Assembly (NCBI GenBank): GCA_003415625.1
Contig: PYIU01000010.1
Coordinates: 1,424,501-1,488,500 of the forward strand
Length of the DNA: 64,000 nt
Origin: Aquanectria penicillioides
Lineage: Eukaryota > Ascomycota > Sordariomycetes > Hypocreales > Nectriaceae
Direction: 5' to 3'
Shown: in pieces, positions 1 to 10,054 of the stretch
How the letters are laid out: each line of letters begins with the position of its first letter
Position numbering within the stretch: the first letter of the stretch is position 1
Translations under genes and position numbers: made by a program
The notes under the pieces: model-generated
The model's database searches: none
Seen by the model: only the letters and a program-made list of their open reading frames with translations
What the model was told of the DNA's origin: nothing

Positions 1-693
1 CTTCTTTTTATTATTTAATATATAATATATAATATATATATATAATAAATAAATAAAAGAAAATATATAAATATATAAATAAAAAGATAGCCCCTTATAG
101 TAAAGTAATTACTGCCTAAAAGCCCTTAAAGTAAAGAGAGTAAGTTTAAATCCCATTAAGGCATTTCTTTTTACTTACTTAAGATTAGTCCATTTAAGTA
201 AGGTAAAGGGAACTTAAAAGCAGCCTAGCCTATAGCTAGTAGCAAAAAACTTAGCCACTTCTAAAGTATTATTTTAGCAAGCCTAACCTATAATAGTAAG
301 GCTATAGATTTAGGTAGGGCCTATAAAAGCCTAGCCTTATAGCTTTTAAATAAATTTAGGCTATAACTAAAGTATAAAATTTTTAGTAGTCTTTTTAGCT
401 ATAAATTTTAGGTATAATAATATACTATTTCTATAGGGCTAATTAATAGTATAGTTATTATAAGTAAAAGCAAAAGAAAGAAAGTAATTAATATATATTA
501 AACTATAAAAGGTATAATTAATATTTAATTAATTAATTTTAATTTATAAAAATAAATAAAGGGCTAATAAATATAGAATATAAAGGTTTTTATTTAATAT
601 TTTATATATATAATTTTTCTTTTATTAAAAATAGTATAAAAGCACTGCCTATTATAAGACCTATAGAGTATTATTAAATAAATAAATAAATAA
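1..693 (+). mobile_element. LINE (Tad1-type) 3' end, RIP-decayed
   Basis: No coding frame is readable here. The last ~150 bases share a block with the 3' end of the LINE ending at 32030: a GTATA-AAGCACT word, then CCTATAGAGTATT, then a tail of TAAA repeats (about 671-693 here, 32012-32030 there). The sequence changes identity right after the tail, so 693 is read as the LINE 3' terminus in plus orientation. The 5' side runs off the window. Similarity before ~420 is weak, so the left part could be another decayed repeat. What is seen is the shared tail; the LINE call follows from the coding content next to the other copy. Confidence 0.5.
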
Positions 694-1052
694 AAAGATA
701 GTATATAATCTATATATATAATATTATTAATAAAAATACTATTAATAAAAATACTATTAATAAAGTTCTAAAATATATATATACCTTTTGCTTTTGCCTT
801 TATATATATTTAAAACCTTAGATTATATAACGCTACTATATAAAGTTATATAAGGGTTATATAATAAAAAAAGAATAAAATTTCCTAATTGGGCAGCAGA
901 AAGAAGAAGGCGCACCTCTAGCCGCCGCCGCCGCCGCCGCCGCAGCACGCAACCAACTAAGCACCCAAACACCTAAAACAAAAAACAAAACAAACAAAAC
1001 AAAAAAAAACATGCCCCGCAGCATTACTAAGAACCTCTCGTTCCTCAAGGCA
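694..1052 (-). mobile_element. Fragment of element Z (terminal ~360 bp), copy 1
   Basis: Read on the minus strand from 1052 this segment matches 54469-54860 read on the plus strand. Shared in order are the terminus TGCCTTGAGGAACGAGAGG, the word TAGTAATGCTG, a GGC-type microsatellite, a CTTCTTYYTTYTGCTGCC block, the motif TTATATAACYYTTATATAAC in inverted form, and a TTTATTAATAGTATTTT repeat. The end adjoins GC-normal host DNA at 1053. The other side stops where the LINE tail begins at 693, so a LINE seems to have inserted into it. The outer ~190 bp is far less RIP-mutated than the inner part. The short minus-strand open frame at 857-1048, with an alanine run, comes from the microsatellite and is probably not a protein. 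Confidence 0.6.
921..943. repeat. (GCC)n microsatellite
   Basis: Seven to eight perfect GCC units inside the terminal region of element Z copy 1. The corresponding place in copy 2 (about 54593-54610) has an imperfect GGCGGCAGTGGCGGC, so the array changes length between copies. Confidence 0.9.
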
Positions 1053-1783
1053 AAGTACTACACATTATAGTGTACGCACATCAAACTTGCATGACGTCCG
1101 ATCGAGCGCTGTTGCGCTCAAGGCGACTTGAGATGGCATGAATGTACACGGGGAACATGACGACATAGCACTGTACCTTGTTTGAGGTCCAGGAGCGGAA
1201 TAAAACGACCCGGCCGAATTACGATTTATACCCCGTGGCATCACGTCGCGTCTGCCACGTCGCGTGGGATCAGACGGGGTGGGACGGTGAGGCTGAGATC
1301 TGTGGCGCCGAATCCCAGCCTAGTCACGGCTGCATGCTTGCCGACCTCCGAGACAGTGAAGTTCAGGCAAACACTAACAAACGATAGCCTAGGGGGAAGG
1401 ACTCGAGGTACTTCTCGTGTGAACTTCCCCTGGATTGACTTTTGTTTGGTTTGTTTTCCTTTTTGTGGGGCGGTTGATTGCTTCAATGGTTTCAACATTC
1501 TTTGCTCCCTGTCGTGAAGGCATCGCAGCATCCAAGCGATTGGGTACGCCATGCACAGTGTGGGCTCCCGCCCCCGCCACCAAATCGCGAGTATCAAAAA
1601 AGAAAAGAAATCAGACAGGTACTTACAGGAGATGTATCTCCCGGGTCTTCTTCTGCCACGTCCATCTCTTCAACTGCGTCGGGGCTCGCTTCGAGCGCCA
1701 AGACCCACTTCTGTTAACGTGCCACACAAAATTACAGTCAACCTGTTGAATTGGAGGCATGGAACATCAGGGCGCCAAGATAT
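1053..1783. other. GC-normal host strip without a confident gene
   Basis: Base composition is balanced and CG, CA and TG occur normally, so this segment was not RIP-mutated and was probably single copy. Several overlapping open frames of 60-118 codons lie on both strands between 1178 and 1790. They overlap each other, have mixed composition, and none shows a motif I recognise; I treat them as chance. The only piece that looks like an exon is 1627-1710 on the minus strand, listed separately. The sequence may be flanking or intronic DNA of the gamma-glutamyltranspeptidase locus or of a neighbouring gene. Confidence 0.5.
1627..1710 (-). other. Possible orphan exon of an unknown host gene
   Basis: On the minus strand an 84-base, 28-codon frame (starting KWVLALEASPDAVEEMDV) is bounded upstream by an acceptor-like TTAACAG and downstream by a perfect donor GTAAGT (1621-1626). 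The peptide is acidic and compositionally protein-like, unlike the surrounding frames. I do not recognise a family. It lies 74 bases beyond the last recognisable piece of the gamma-glutamyltranspeptidase relic on the same strand, so it could be a later exon of that locus in a divergent part, or part of a neighbour. Splice-site consensus alone is weak evidence. Confidence 0.25.
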
Positions 1784-2378
1784 CACGTGAGGAATAGAGG
1801 TCCCTTTCGGGACCGATTCGTTGGGGTCGTACCACGAAACGTTGTAGGTGAGGGCGTCGGAGATCTTGGAGCGGATCTCGTCGGCGGCGGCGCTGGAGAC
1901 TAGGGACTCGACGCAGACGTCTAGGCCGTCGACAAATGAAGGGTCGCCCAGCTCGGTCCGTTGGAACTTGGCCGTAGGCCTAGCAGATAGCCTCGTCGAG
2001 GCGGTGCGTCGTCAGGTTGACGTTGGCGGCCTCGCCGAAGCTCCCGTAGGCGGAGACGACGTTCAGCGCGCTGAGGGCGACGGCGCCGCTGGACGGCGCC
2101 TTGGTGCTGGTGAGATTGTGGCCGCGGTAGTTGATGGACACGGGGTCGCGCAGGGCGACAGTGTAGTTGGCCAGGCCCTCGAGCGTCATGGAGCCGTTGG
2201 CGGCGTCTAGGGCCGTGATGGTGGCCTTGGCCACAGTGCCTGTGTAGAAGGTGTCGGCTCCTTTGTGCGCAACCGTCTCGAGCGTCTTTGCGTGCCGCTT
2301 GCCGTGCGGCGCAAAGTCGACCGCCCAGTCCAGGTCCTCGACCAGGAAGCTGTTGGGGCTGACGCTGTCCATGTACTG
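1784..2378 (-). pseudogene. Gamma-glutamyltranspeptidase fragment, broken
   Basis: Gamma-glutamyltranspeptidases hydrolyse or transfer the gamma-glutamyl group of glutathione; fungal forms are secretory or vacuolar Ntn-hydrolases that self-cleave at a threonine. The minus strand from 2378 reads through family blocks: DFAPHGKR, ADTFYTGTVAKATI, MTLEGLANYTV, DPVSINYRGHNLTS, APSSGAVALSALNVVSAYG, LTTHRLDEAI. An in-frame TAG at 1980-1982 follows. After a one-base frame change between about 1957 and 1976, homology resumes as RTELGDPSFVDGLDV and ends near KGTSIPHV, where family members carry the catalytic Thr in GT-S/T-H. About a dozen residues are missing between GKR and HAKTLE. Only the middle (roughly residues 250-430 of ~580) is present; the N-terminal part is absent, and a TRIM-like element starts ~100 bp upstream. 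GC-normal, so not killed by RIP. Confidence 0.85.
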
Positions 2379-2476
2379 CACGAGTACGGTCGCACATTAG
2401 GCATGCGGTGACAAAGTGCAAAAACCCAAAAATCCAAAATCCTAAAATCCTGAAATTCTACCCTACCTTTATATAT
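2379..2476 (-). other. Probable intron remnant upstream of the GGT fragment
   Basis: On the minus strand the sequence before YMDSVSP ends in GTGCAG and contains CTAAT about 30 bases earlier, like a fungal branch point plus acceptor. Upstream it runs into GGATTTT-type short repeats and then the TRIM terminus at 2477. The donor side is missing, so the intron was cut by the insertion or by a deletion. Confidence 0.4.
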
Positions 2477-2634
2477 TGTTGAATAGCTGACTGCGGCAAA
2501 AGTATAAGGTCGCCTTACTTATATTACAGTACAACCAGCTATTCTAGACTACAGGTCTCCAATCTAACACGCCCCTTCAGCTAGGTCCTATAGGGGTCTA
2601 GCTGGACTAATCATGCTGCCGGACCCGGAATTAT
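2477..2634 (-). mobile_element. TRIM-like LTR element, part 1 (3' LTR and start of core)
   Basis: A 93-bp terminal repeat (2477-2569) begins TGTTGAATAGC and ends AATCTAACA, then CGCCCCTTCAGCTAG follows. Read on the minus strand that follow-up is CTAGCTGAAGGGGCG, a polypurine tract abutting the 3' LTR. The same LTR start (ATAGCTRACTGCRGCAAAAG and GTCGCCTTACTTATATTAC) recurs at 8286-8336, which I take as the 5' LTR. Removing the Copia between 2635 and 8172 joins the two halves into an element with a core of only ~175 bp and no coding capacity: a terminal-repeat retrotransposon in miniature. It shares LTR termini, polypurine tract and the sequence next to the 5' LTR with the Copia inside it, so it may be mobilised by that family. 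It is far less RIP-mutated than its neighbours. Confidence 0.6.
2630..2634. repeat. Target-site duplication ATTAT (left)
   Basis: ATTAT directly precedes the left LTR of the Copia at 2635 and directly follows its right LTR at 8168-8172. Five bases is the usual duplication for Copia. Confidence 0.85.
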
Positions 2635-2864
2635 TGTTGGATAGCTTGTATGACCACTTGATGACCTTAACTATCTATATGTCTATTGTATGTTCAATCT
2701 AGCTCCCCCCTTTTAGGTTAGGGGGGTCTATCTTTCCTTTTATTCTTAATATAGGCTAGCTGACTGAAGGCTTGGCAAGCCTTCTTTAAGTCAGTCCTAA
2801 TAACCCCCTATTTTTTATATAACTCCCTAAAGTATAGGTGTTCTAATATGCCTTTAATTTAATA
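2635..2864 (-). repeat. Copia copy 1, 3' LTR (left)
   Basis: Matches 7939-8167 and 8337-8580 along its whole length, allowing C-to-T and G-to-A changes. The internal boundary is set by the RIP-altered end TTTAATTTAATA, which corresponds to CTTCAATCTAACA in the right LTR. Confidence 0.88.
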
Positions 2865-2899
2865 TACCCCTTTAGCTTAAAGGCATAGCCTTTAGGCTA

Positions 2900-5800
2900 A
2901 CCTTTAGGATTATTAGGGCTCTATTTTCTTCTTTTAATTTTTACTTTTAGTTTTAGGCTAATTTTACTAAAAGGTTAATAAGCTTTAGCTATTAAATAAA
3001 TAACTTAAAGGCCTTTTATAAAAGGCTTTTAGTAAAACTATTAGCTAATAATTAAGCTAATAGAGTATAAATAATATTAATTTAACCCTTTATAACTTTT
3101 TAATAAAGCTAATAGTTATATATATTAATATATTAAAGCTTTATATATAGCTAAATAAGCTTTTTTTTAATTAAGTAAATAGTTTATTTATTATTATATT
3201 AAATAGTTACTTAAAAAAAAGAAATAACTTTTTAATAAGCAATTAATAAATATAGATTAATATATAAAGATAAAATAAAGTAGTTTATAAATAGGGCTTT
3301 TTAGCTATTTATAATAGGGCTAATAATTTAGCTTTTATTATTAATATTATTATTATATTTTATTTATTAGCTCTTTAAAAGGTTATATTGCTAAAAAGGC
3401 TTATAGTAAATGCCTATAAACTTTAATAGTTTAGTAAGTTATTAATAAAATTAATATTAAAAGCTATTAAAAGGCTATTATTTTTACTATTAGGCTTAGC
3501 TCTATACTATAAGGAAAATCTTTATATTTATATAAAATACTAAAGGATATAATTTATAGCTTTATAATGCTTAAGGCCTAAATTTTAATTAAATTATATT
3601 AATCTATTTACTATAAAAGCAATATTTAGCTAAATTATAACTATAGTATATATAATAATGCTAATCTTTTATTAATATAAATTAATTAATTATAAAGTTA
3701 TATTACTATTAAATAAAAAGAGCTCTTTAAGTACTATTAAAGTCTTATACTTAAGGTTTAATAAAGAATTAATAAGCAATTAATAGGCCTTATTAATATA
3801 AATAGATTAAAAAAGCTAAAGCTATTAAATTACTTTATTATAAATAACTTTAATATTTAGGAATTAATAAAGGGGCTTGCTTTTTTAATATAATAGAGTT
3901 TTTAAAGGGATTTAATTAATTTAATTGCCTTACTTTTTAAGGTCTTTAAATAATAGAAAATGCAATTATCTATATAAAAGAAAAAGATAATTTCTTTATA
4001 TAGCTAATAATAGTCTTTATTAAATACTTAATAAAAGCCTAATAAATATAAGCCTTTTTTAAAATATTATTACTATAAAAAAGGTAATTATTTAAGGCTA
4101 TATAGAGCCTTTTAAAGCTTAAGGATAATATTAAGTTTTTAGTATTTAATTAATATTTCTATATAAATATTTTTATTAAGGTCTATATATATAAAGGCAT
4201 TAATTATATTATATTATAGCATTTTATAGTTAAAGCAATTAGCTAAAGCTATAAAAGTTTAAAATAATATTTTAGCTAAAATAGCTATATAAATATCTTA
4301 TTTATCTTTTAGCTATTAATTACTATAAATTACTAGCTATACTTTAATCTTAATAAAGCGGCTATATTTATTAAGCTTATATATATATACTTAATAGCAG
4401 TTAAGCACTTAGCAATTGTTTGCTGCTACTTTAGCTATTTTAATCTATAAATTTCTTTCTTTATAGCTCTAAAGGTAAAAGGTTTTAGCTGCAATTAATT
4501 AGTCTTTATATAGATATTTATTTATTTAAGTATAAAAGCTAAAAAGCTGCTTTAATAAATGCTAAAGTATTTTAGTAAATAGCCTTTTTATAAGGGGTTT
4601 TTTCCTTTTATAAATAAAAATAACTTTATTATATATATAATTAAAAAAGTAAATTAAGCTTTCTTTTATTAGCTTTAATAAAAAGCTAATTAAGCTACTT
4701 TTTTTAGTTTAATAAAAGTATTTATAATGCTTTTGCCTTTATAGGCTGCTTATTAAAAATGCAGCTTTAAATAATATTTTAGGCATTACCCTTTTAAAGA
4801 TAATTTAATAAGCATTTAATAGCTTTACTCCTTTAGTATTATTACTATTCTATTGCCTTTACCCCTTTATATTTAGGCAAATAGCTAAAGTATAAAAAAA
4901 GGCTAATAGAAATAATTATAAAAGTATAAAAATAACCTTAAACTTAAAGGTAGTATAAATAGATTGCTTAATAAAAGCTTAATAAATACTTACTTTTTTT
5001 TTGCTAGCCTTTATATACTTTAGACTATTAAAGTTAAATAAGATTTTATTTAATTCTTTATTTAAAAGCTATAATAACTATAATAAAGGTTTTTATATTA
5101 CTATAAGTAGCTTTTAAATGCATTTCTATATTGCTTTTAAGTCTTTTTTTAATAAATTATTCTAAAGGGTCTTTAAATGCCTATTAAATAGCTAGTATTT
5201 ATTAAAGGTTATATCTCTTAAGGTTACTATTTCTTTTAATAGTAAGTTTTAAATCCAAAAGGAATTACTTAATATATATTTTATAAAGAATCTAATTTAA
5301 GCTTATAGAGTCTATCTTTAAAGATAGTTTTAATAAAGCTATATATTTACTATTAATATAAAGGCTTTATAGCTATATAATTATAAATAAAATAAATTAA
5401 GTTTTACTATACTATTAATATAGTATTATAAGTAAAATACTTTATAAAGAGACTTTTAGCCTTAATAAATATTTAGTAAGTAATTATAAAGATAGATAGC
5501 TACTTTAATAGTCTTTAGCTAAAGGTATACTAAAAGCTTAGCTATTGCTCTTATTATATAGCTTTTCTTAATAATAACTACTATAATGCATTTAGTGCCT
5601 TTATTTTAGGCTTAAGTATTTAGCATAAAGGGCTTATATTAAATCCCTATTGCCTTTATTTCTATAGCCACTTAATAATAGATTATTAAGAGCTTATTAT
5701 TGCATTTAAAGACCTTTACTATAGCCTTATATTACACTTCTATTATCTTAATAAAGCTTATAAAAATAGTTTAAATTATAGGCATTAATTAATCTATAGT

Positions 5801-7850
5801 ATAGTAATTCTATATATAGCTAAAGGCTTAATCTATTATAATCTATATTAATATATAGCCTTTATATTTTAACTCTATTAAATAGAAATTAAAAGCAATT
5901 TGCTTTTTTAGCTTTACTCTTTTAGTAGCTTCTTAAGGTATTTAATAGATTGCTTAATAAGCCTTTACTACCCTATAGGCATTGCAGTTAACTATTATAA
6001 TCCTTTAAGGGCCTTAAGGGTTATTTAGCTTTAGTTTAATGCTTTAAGTAGTATTTAAAAAATACTTAAAAACATTTAGATTTAAATAGCTAAATTACTA
6101 ATACTATATATATAAATTCCCCTTACGGGGCCTCTATTAGATCTATAATATATATTTTTAGATATAGCATTAAGCTAATAAGTAATTAATAAATAGCACT
6201 TAAAGGGCTAATAATTTATTTTTATTAAAGTATATATATTTTAAAACCTATTGCCTATAAATCTCTTTAATCTTACTAAAGTAGCTACTATTAGCTTTAT
6301 ATAGGCAATTGCTATTAGGTTTTATATTCTATTAAAACCCCTATTTTTTTAGCTATAAAAAGAATATTAAGTTTAATATTAAGGCTTTATAAAGAGCAAT
6401 ATTAAATAGTTAAAGGGTTATTAATAAACTATTAATAGATTATAAAGTTATTATAGTATTTCTATAACTATTAATTAAAACTAGTTCTATTTTTAATTAT
6501 AGAAAGTCTTTTATTAAAGCTGCCTTTAAATTATATATCTATATAATATCTTTAAAGATATATATTAATGCTCTTAAGTTTAAAAGATAGCTTTTTTATA
6601 GTAAGTATAACTTAATAATTATTAAATAAGCATTTACTATTACTTTTCCTTAATAAAAGCTTAATATTTAATATTATTATAAATTGCTTAATATAAGCTT
6701 TTTTATTTAGTTTATAACTTTATTACTATTTCTTTTAATATATTCTTTAATTAAGGCCTTTATTGCTTAATTAAGCTACTATTCTTAAGGTTATATTTTT
6801 AAAAAGGTATAATAGTATTTAGCTAAAAGATAATAATTATTAAAATAGATAGAGTACTATATATTTATACTATTAATAATGCTTAATAGTTATACTTTTT
6901 TTCTTTAAGACTTTACTAAAAGTTTATTAGCTTTTTTATTTTCTTTATAATAATAATAAAATACTTTTAGTGCAATCTTTCTTTAGGTTAAAACTACTAA
7001 ACTATTAATAAATGCTTAATAAATAGCCCCTAAAACCTTTATAATTAATAGAGTATTTGCAATAGCTTTATTTAACTTTATAGTATTATATATATTAATT
7101 TAAGATTTAAAAGGTATGCCTTTTAATACTATAATTAAGTCCTTAAACTACTAGCTTACTTTTATTACTTTTTAAAGCTTTATTACTTAAGCTTTTTAAA
7201 TTGCCTTTTTTTAAAGAATAAGCTAATTGCCTATACCTTTATAGATTATAACTTAAGATTAATAGAGTTTTACTAGCAATTTATAAAGGGTTTAATAAGC
7301 TTTATATATATATTTATTTTTTACTTAAATAAAATAATTATATAAGGCTTTTATTTATTTAGCTAATACCTTTTCTATTAAATAATAATAGTAATATAAA
7401 AAAGATAAAATAATTTATTAAATTTAATCTTAAATAACTATTATTCTTTTTTAAAGGGCTATATATTTCTTTAATTAATATTTATAATTAATCTATAGTG
7501 CATTAAATACTATTAGGCCTATATTTATAAAATTAATAACTTTAATTGCTTTAATTAAAAACTTTTTACTATTTGCTAAATAAAGGGTCTTTAATTTATA
7601 GTTAATTATAAGGGTGCTTAATGCTGCAGTTAATATAAAGGCACTTATAGCTAATAGTATGCCCTTCTTTTAGCTAAAGAACTTAAGGTTTAAGGGGGTT
7701 AGCTTTTTAGTAATAAAAAGAGGCTTTTTAGCTATTTTAGGGTTAATATAGAGCTAAAGGTTTTAGGTAATAGCCTTTATCTTTAAAGCTAAATACTAAA
7801 AGATTTAATTATTATTAGTAATTAGCTTAATTAAGGTAATTAAAGTTATT
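2900..7850 (-). pseudogene. Copia gag-pol polyprotein relic
   Basis: The minus strand around 4250-3950 keeps the Copia reverse-transcriptase layout. It reads NAFIYIDLNKNIYIEI (family: TAFLxGxLxExIYMxQP), then KALYSLK with LP after it (family: KALYGLKQSPRLW), then FFFYIDN, where the family has the catalytic Y-V-D-D. Reverse transcriptase thus lies toward the left, 3' end, with integrase and gag expected to its right, the Copia order. Stops are TAA and TAG at places where the family has Gln, Arg or Trp, as RIP would produce. I did not place integrase or gag motifs with confidence. Normal length would be ~1,400-1,600 residues, which fits the ~5-kb interior. Confidence 0.8.
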
Positions 7851-7938
7851 ATTACTAAAAGACTAATAATTAATTAGCAATTTAAGTAAAGAAGGCATAT
7901 ATATAGTAAGGGCATATAGTATATATTTAACTGTTAAT

Positions 7939-8167
7939 TGTTAGATAGCTTATATAACTATTTAATAACCTTAACTATTTATATATCTATTATATATTTA
8001 ATCTAGCTTCTCTCTTTTAGGTTAGGGGGTCTATCTTTCTTTTTATTTTTAATATAGGCTAGCTAATTAAAGGCTTAATAAGCCTTTTTTAAGTTGGTCC
8101 TAATAACCCCTTATTTCTTATGTAACTCCCTAAAGCATAGATGTTCTAACATGCCTTCAATCTAACA
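7939..8167 (-). repeat. Copia copy 1, 5' LTR (right)
   Basis: Starts TGTTAGATAGC and ends ATCTAACA. It is followed by the target duplication ATTAT (8168-8172). Confidence 0.9.
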
Positions 8168-8172
8168 ATTAT

Positions 8173-8336
8173 GCTCCTTTAGGCTACCCGATTCTTATAT
8201 TTAATTGGGTCATTAAGTGCATAAAGGCAGAAATCGAACCCGCGACCTTTTTAATTTAGCGCTAAGTGCATATCTAACTGTTAATTATCAAATAGCTAAC
8301 TGCAGCAAAAGTATAAGGTCGCCTTACTTATATTAC
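8173..8336 (-). mobile_element. TRIM-like LTR element, part 2 (core and start of 5' LTR)
   Basis: Continuation of the element interrupted at 2634. It holds the rest of the core, including the tRNA-like stretch, and the first ~50 bp of the second LTR (8286-8336). The LTR copy stops after TTACTTATATTAC, exactly where Copia copy 2 begins. Next to the LTR, on the minus strand, ATTAACAGTTAGATATGCAC is also found in mutated form beside the 5' LTR of Copia copy 1 (ATTAACAGTTAAATATATAC). This is the shared primer-binding neighbourhood; I cannot name the tRNA. Confidence 0.55.
8214..8272 (-). other. tRNA-like stretch (T-arm and B box), flanked by 10-bp direct repeat
   Basis: Minus strand: AGGTC, then GCGGGTTCGATTTCTGC, which folds as a 5-bp T-stem around a TTCGATT loop and matches the internal RNA polymerase III B box. 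A TTAGCGCTAA stretch lies upstream. No convincing anticodon stem or acceptor stem pairs, so this is not a working tRNA gene. The 10-mer TAAGTGCATA occurs on both sides (8214-8223, 8263-8272), leaving 39 bp between. It could be a tRNA fragment copied in during reverse transcription, or a SINE-like piece. It has stayed GC-normal between RIP-destroyed neighbours. Confidence 0.45.
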
Positions 8337-9240
8337 TATTAGATAGCTTATATAACTACTTAATAACCTTAACTATATATATATATTATATATATATTAT
8401 ATATATATTTACTCTAGCTCTTGCCCCTTTTAGTTAAGGGAGTCTATTTTTCCTTTTATTTTTAATATAGGCTAGCTAACTAAAGGCTTAATAAGCCTTC
8501 TTTAAGTTAGTTTTAATAACCCTTTATTTTTTATATAACTCCTTAAAGCATTAATATTTTAATATGCCTTTAATTTAATATACTCCTTTAGCGTAAAAGT
8601 ATAGCCTTTAGGCTAACCTTTAGAATTATTAAGGCTTCTTTTTCTTTTTCTTTTAATTCCTACTTTTAGTTTTAGGCTAATTTTATTAAAAGATTAATAA
8701 ACTTTAGCTATTAAATAAATAATTTAAAGGCCTTTTATAAAAGGCTTTTAATAAAACTATTAGCTAATAATTAAATTAATAGAATATAGATAATATTAAT
8801 TTAATCTTTTATAACTTTTTAATAAAGCTAATAGTTATATATATTAATATATTAAAGCTTTATATATAGCTAAATAAGCTTTTTTTTAATTAAGTAAATA
8901 GTTTATTTATTATTATATTAAATAATTATTTAAAAAGGAAAAATAACTTTTTAATAAATAATTAATAAATATAAATTAATATATAAAAATAAAATAAAAT
9001 AGCTTATAAATAAAGCTTTTTTAGCTATTTATAATAAAATTAATAATTTAATCTTTATTATTAATATTATTATTATATTTTATTTATTAGCTTTTTAAAA
9101 GATTATATTATTAAAAAGGCTTATAATAAATATATATTTATAAACTTTAATAGTTTAATAAATTATTAATAAAATTAATATTAAAAGCTATTAAAAGGCT
9201 ATTATTTTTACTATTAGGGTTAATTCTATACTATAAGGAA
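8337..9240 (-). mobile_element. Copia copy 2, truncated (3' LTR plus 3' internal end)
   Basis: A 244-bp LTR (8337-8580) starting TATTAGATAGC is followed by internal sequence that matches 2865-3505 of copy 1 nearly base for base. The match ends at the word CTATACTATAAGGAAA (about 9225-9240), after which the two diverge completely. It inserted into the LTR of the TRIM-like element. The rest of the element, including its second LTR, is missing, so the right junction is a later insertion or a deletion. The LTR contains an expanded TATATA run near 8375-8410. Confidence 0.85.
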
Positions 9241-10054
9241 AGTGTTAAACCTAAGGTATTATATATATAGGGAAATATTAATATGCACTTTAGATTATAG
9301 AAATAAAGCTTAAAATAATTAAATAAAAGTTATATAAATATATTATAGCTCTATTAGGTTTAGTGCAGCCTAACTCCTCTTTTAAAGCCTAAGCAATAAA
9401 GTAAGGCTAAAAAAAAAAAAATAATATATATAATTATACAATTAGTTTAGTTTAATAATTAAAAGTCTTAAAGCTATACTTATTAATATAGCTATAACTA
9501 TTTAATTAAGCTTTAAAAGCAAGAAATAAAGTTTATATTTTAATTTTAAACTAAATATATAAAATAACTTTAAAGACCTATATTTTTAATAATTTAAATA
9601 ATTAAAAGACCTTTAAATAAAGCTATAAAGTAAAAATTATAATAAAATAAATTAAAAAGCTTAAAATCCTTAAGGATCCTTTTTAATTTAAAACTATTTA
9701 AATTTTTAAGTTTATAATGCTTATTTTTATAAAATATTATATAAAAGAAAGAATTAAGGCTAAAAGCTTAATAATAAAGCTTATTTAATTAAAATAATAA
9801 ATAACTATAATAATAAAGTTACTTTCTAAAGATTAAAAACTATTAAAATATAAGCTTATAATATTTTACTATAATTAAGAAAAATATAAAATTAAAATAA
9901 ATAAAATCTATAATATTTTTTAATTAAATAATAAAGAAAATAACACTTAAGGAGTTACACCGGACTTTAGTGTCTGCCACTAATATTAGCCAAGACAAAC
10001 CCGCATTAGGACTGACCTAACTTACTGCCGCCACTGCCCCCTGGCGCTGCCTAT
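9241..10054. other. Unresolved AT-rich block and short GC-normal strip
   Basis: 9241-9950 is RIP-like sequence with no readable frame and a run of 12 A near 9409-9421. The ends GTGTTAAACCTAAGGT (9242) and, inverted, GTGTAACTCCTTAAGT (ending near 9960) agree at about 11 of 16 positions, a weak hint of a short inverted-repeat element. 9962-10054 is GC-normal (CCGCCACTGCCCCCTGGCGC) and directly abuts the Gypsy LTR; it is probably the older target DNA of Gypsy copy A. No gene seen. Confidence 0.4.

Larger units (their letters stand above)
2635..8167 (-). mobile_element. Copia (Ty1) LTR retrotransposon, full length, RIP-dead
   Basis: Length 5,533 bp. The LTRs are 2635-2864 (230 bp) and 7939-8167 (229 bp), starting TGTTRGATAGC and ending as TCTAACA, with inverted tips TGTTAGAT/ATCTAACA. 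It is flanked by the 5-bp duplication ATTAT. The polypurine tract (minus strand AAGCTAAAGGGG) sits at the left LTR, so the element points left and its 5' LTR is the right one. This agrees with reverse-transcriptase motifs on the minus strand. The interior is heavily RIP-mutated throughout and cannot encode a working polyprotein. The right LTR has kept more original C and G than the left one. Confidence 0.92.

Noticed and set aside
857..1048. 63-codon minus-strand frame with a run of alanines
   Set aside because: It lies in the end of element Z; the alanines come from the GCC microsatellite, which differs in the second copy, and the rest is Phe/Val-rich low complexity.
1178..1790. Five overlapping 64-118-codon frames on both strands
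   Set aside because: They overlap in conflicting frames in GC-normal DNA, have no recognisable motifs, and are expected by chance at this composition.
1921..2437. Alternative minus and plus frames (166, 120 and 76 codons) across the GGT fragment
   Set aside because: They are shadow frames rich in Arg, Gln and Pro; only the frame with the gamma-glutamyltranspeptidase blocks matches a family.
9242..9960. Short inverted-repeat element (MITE)
   Set aside because: Only about 11 of 16 terminal bases pair and no target duplication is visible; could be chance in AT-rich DNA.
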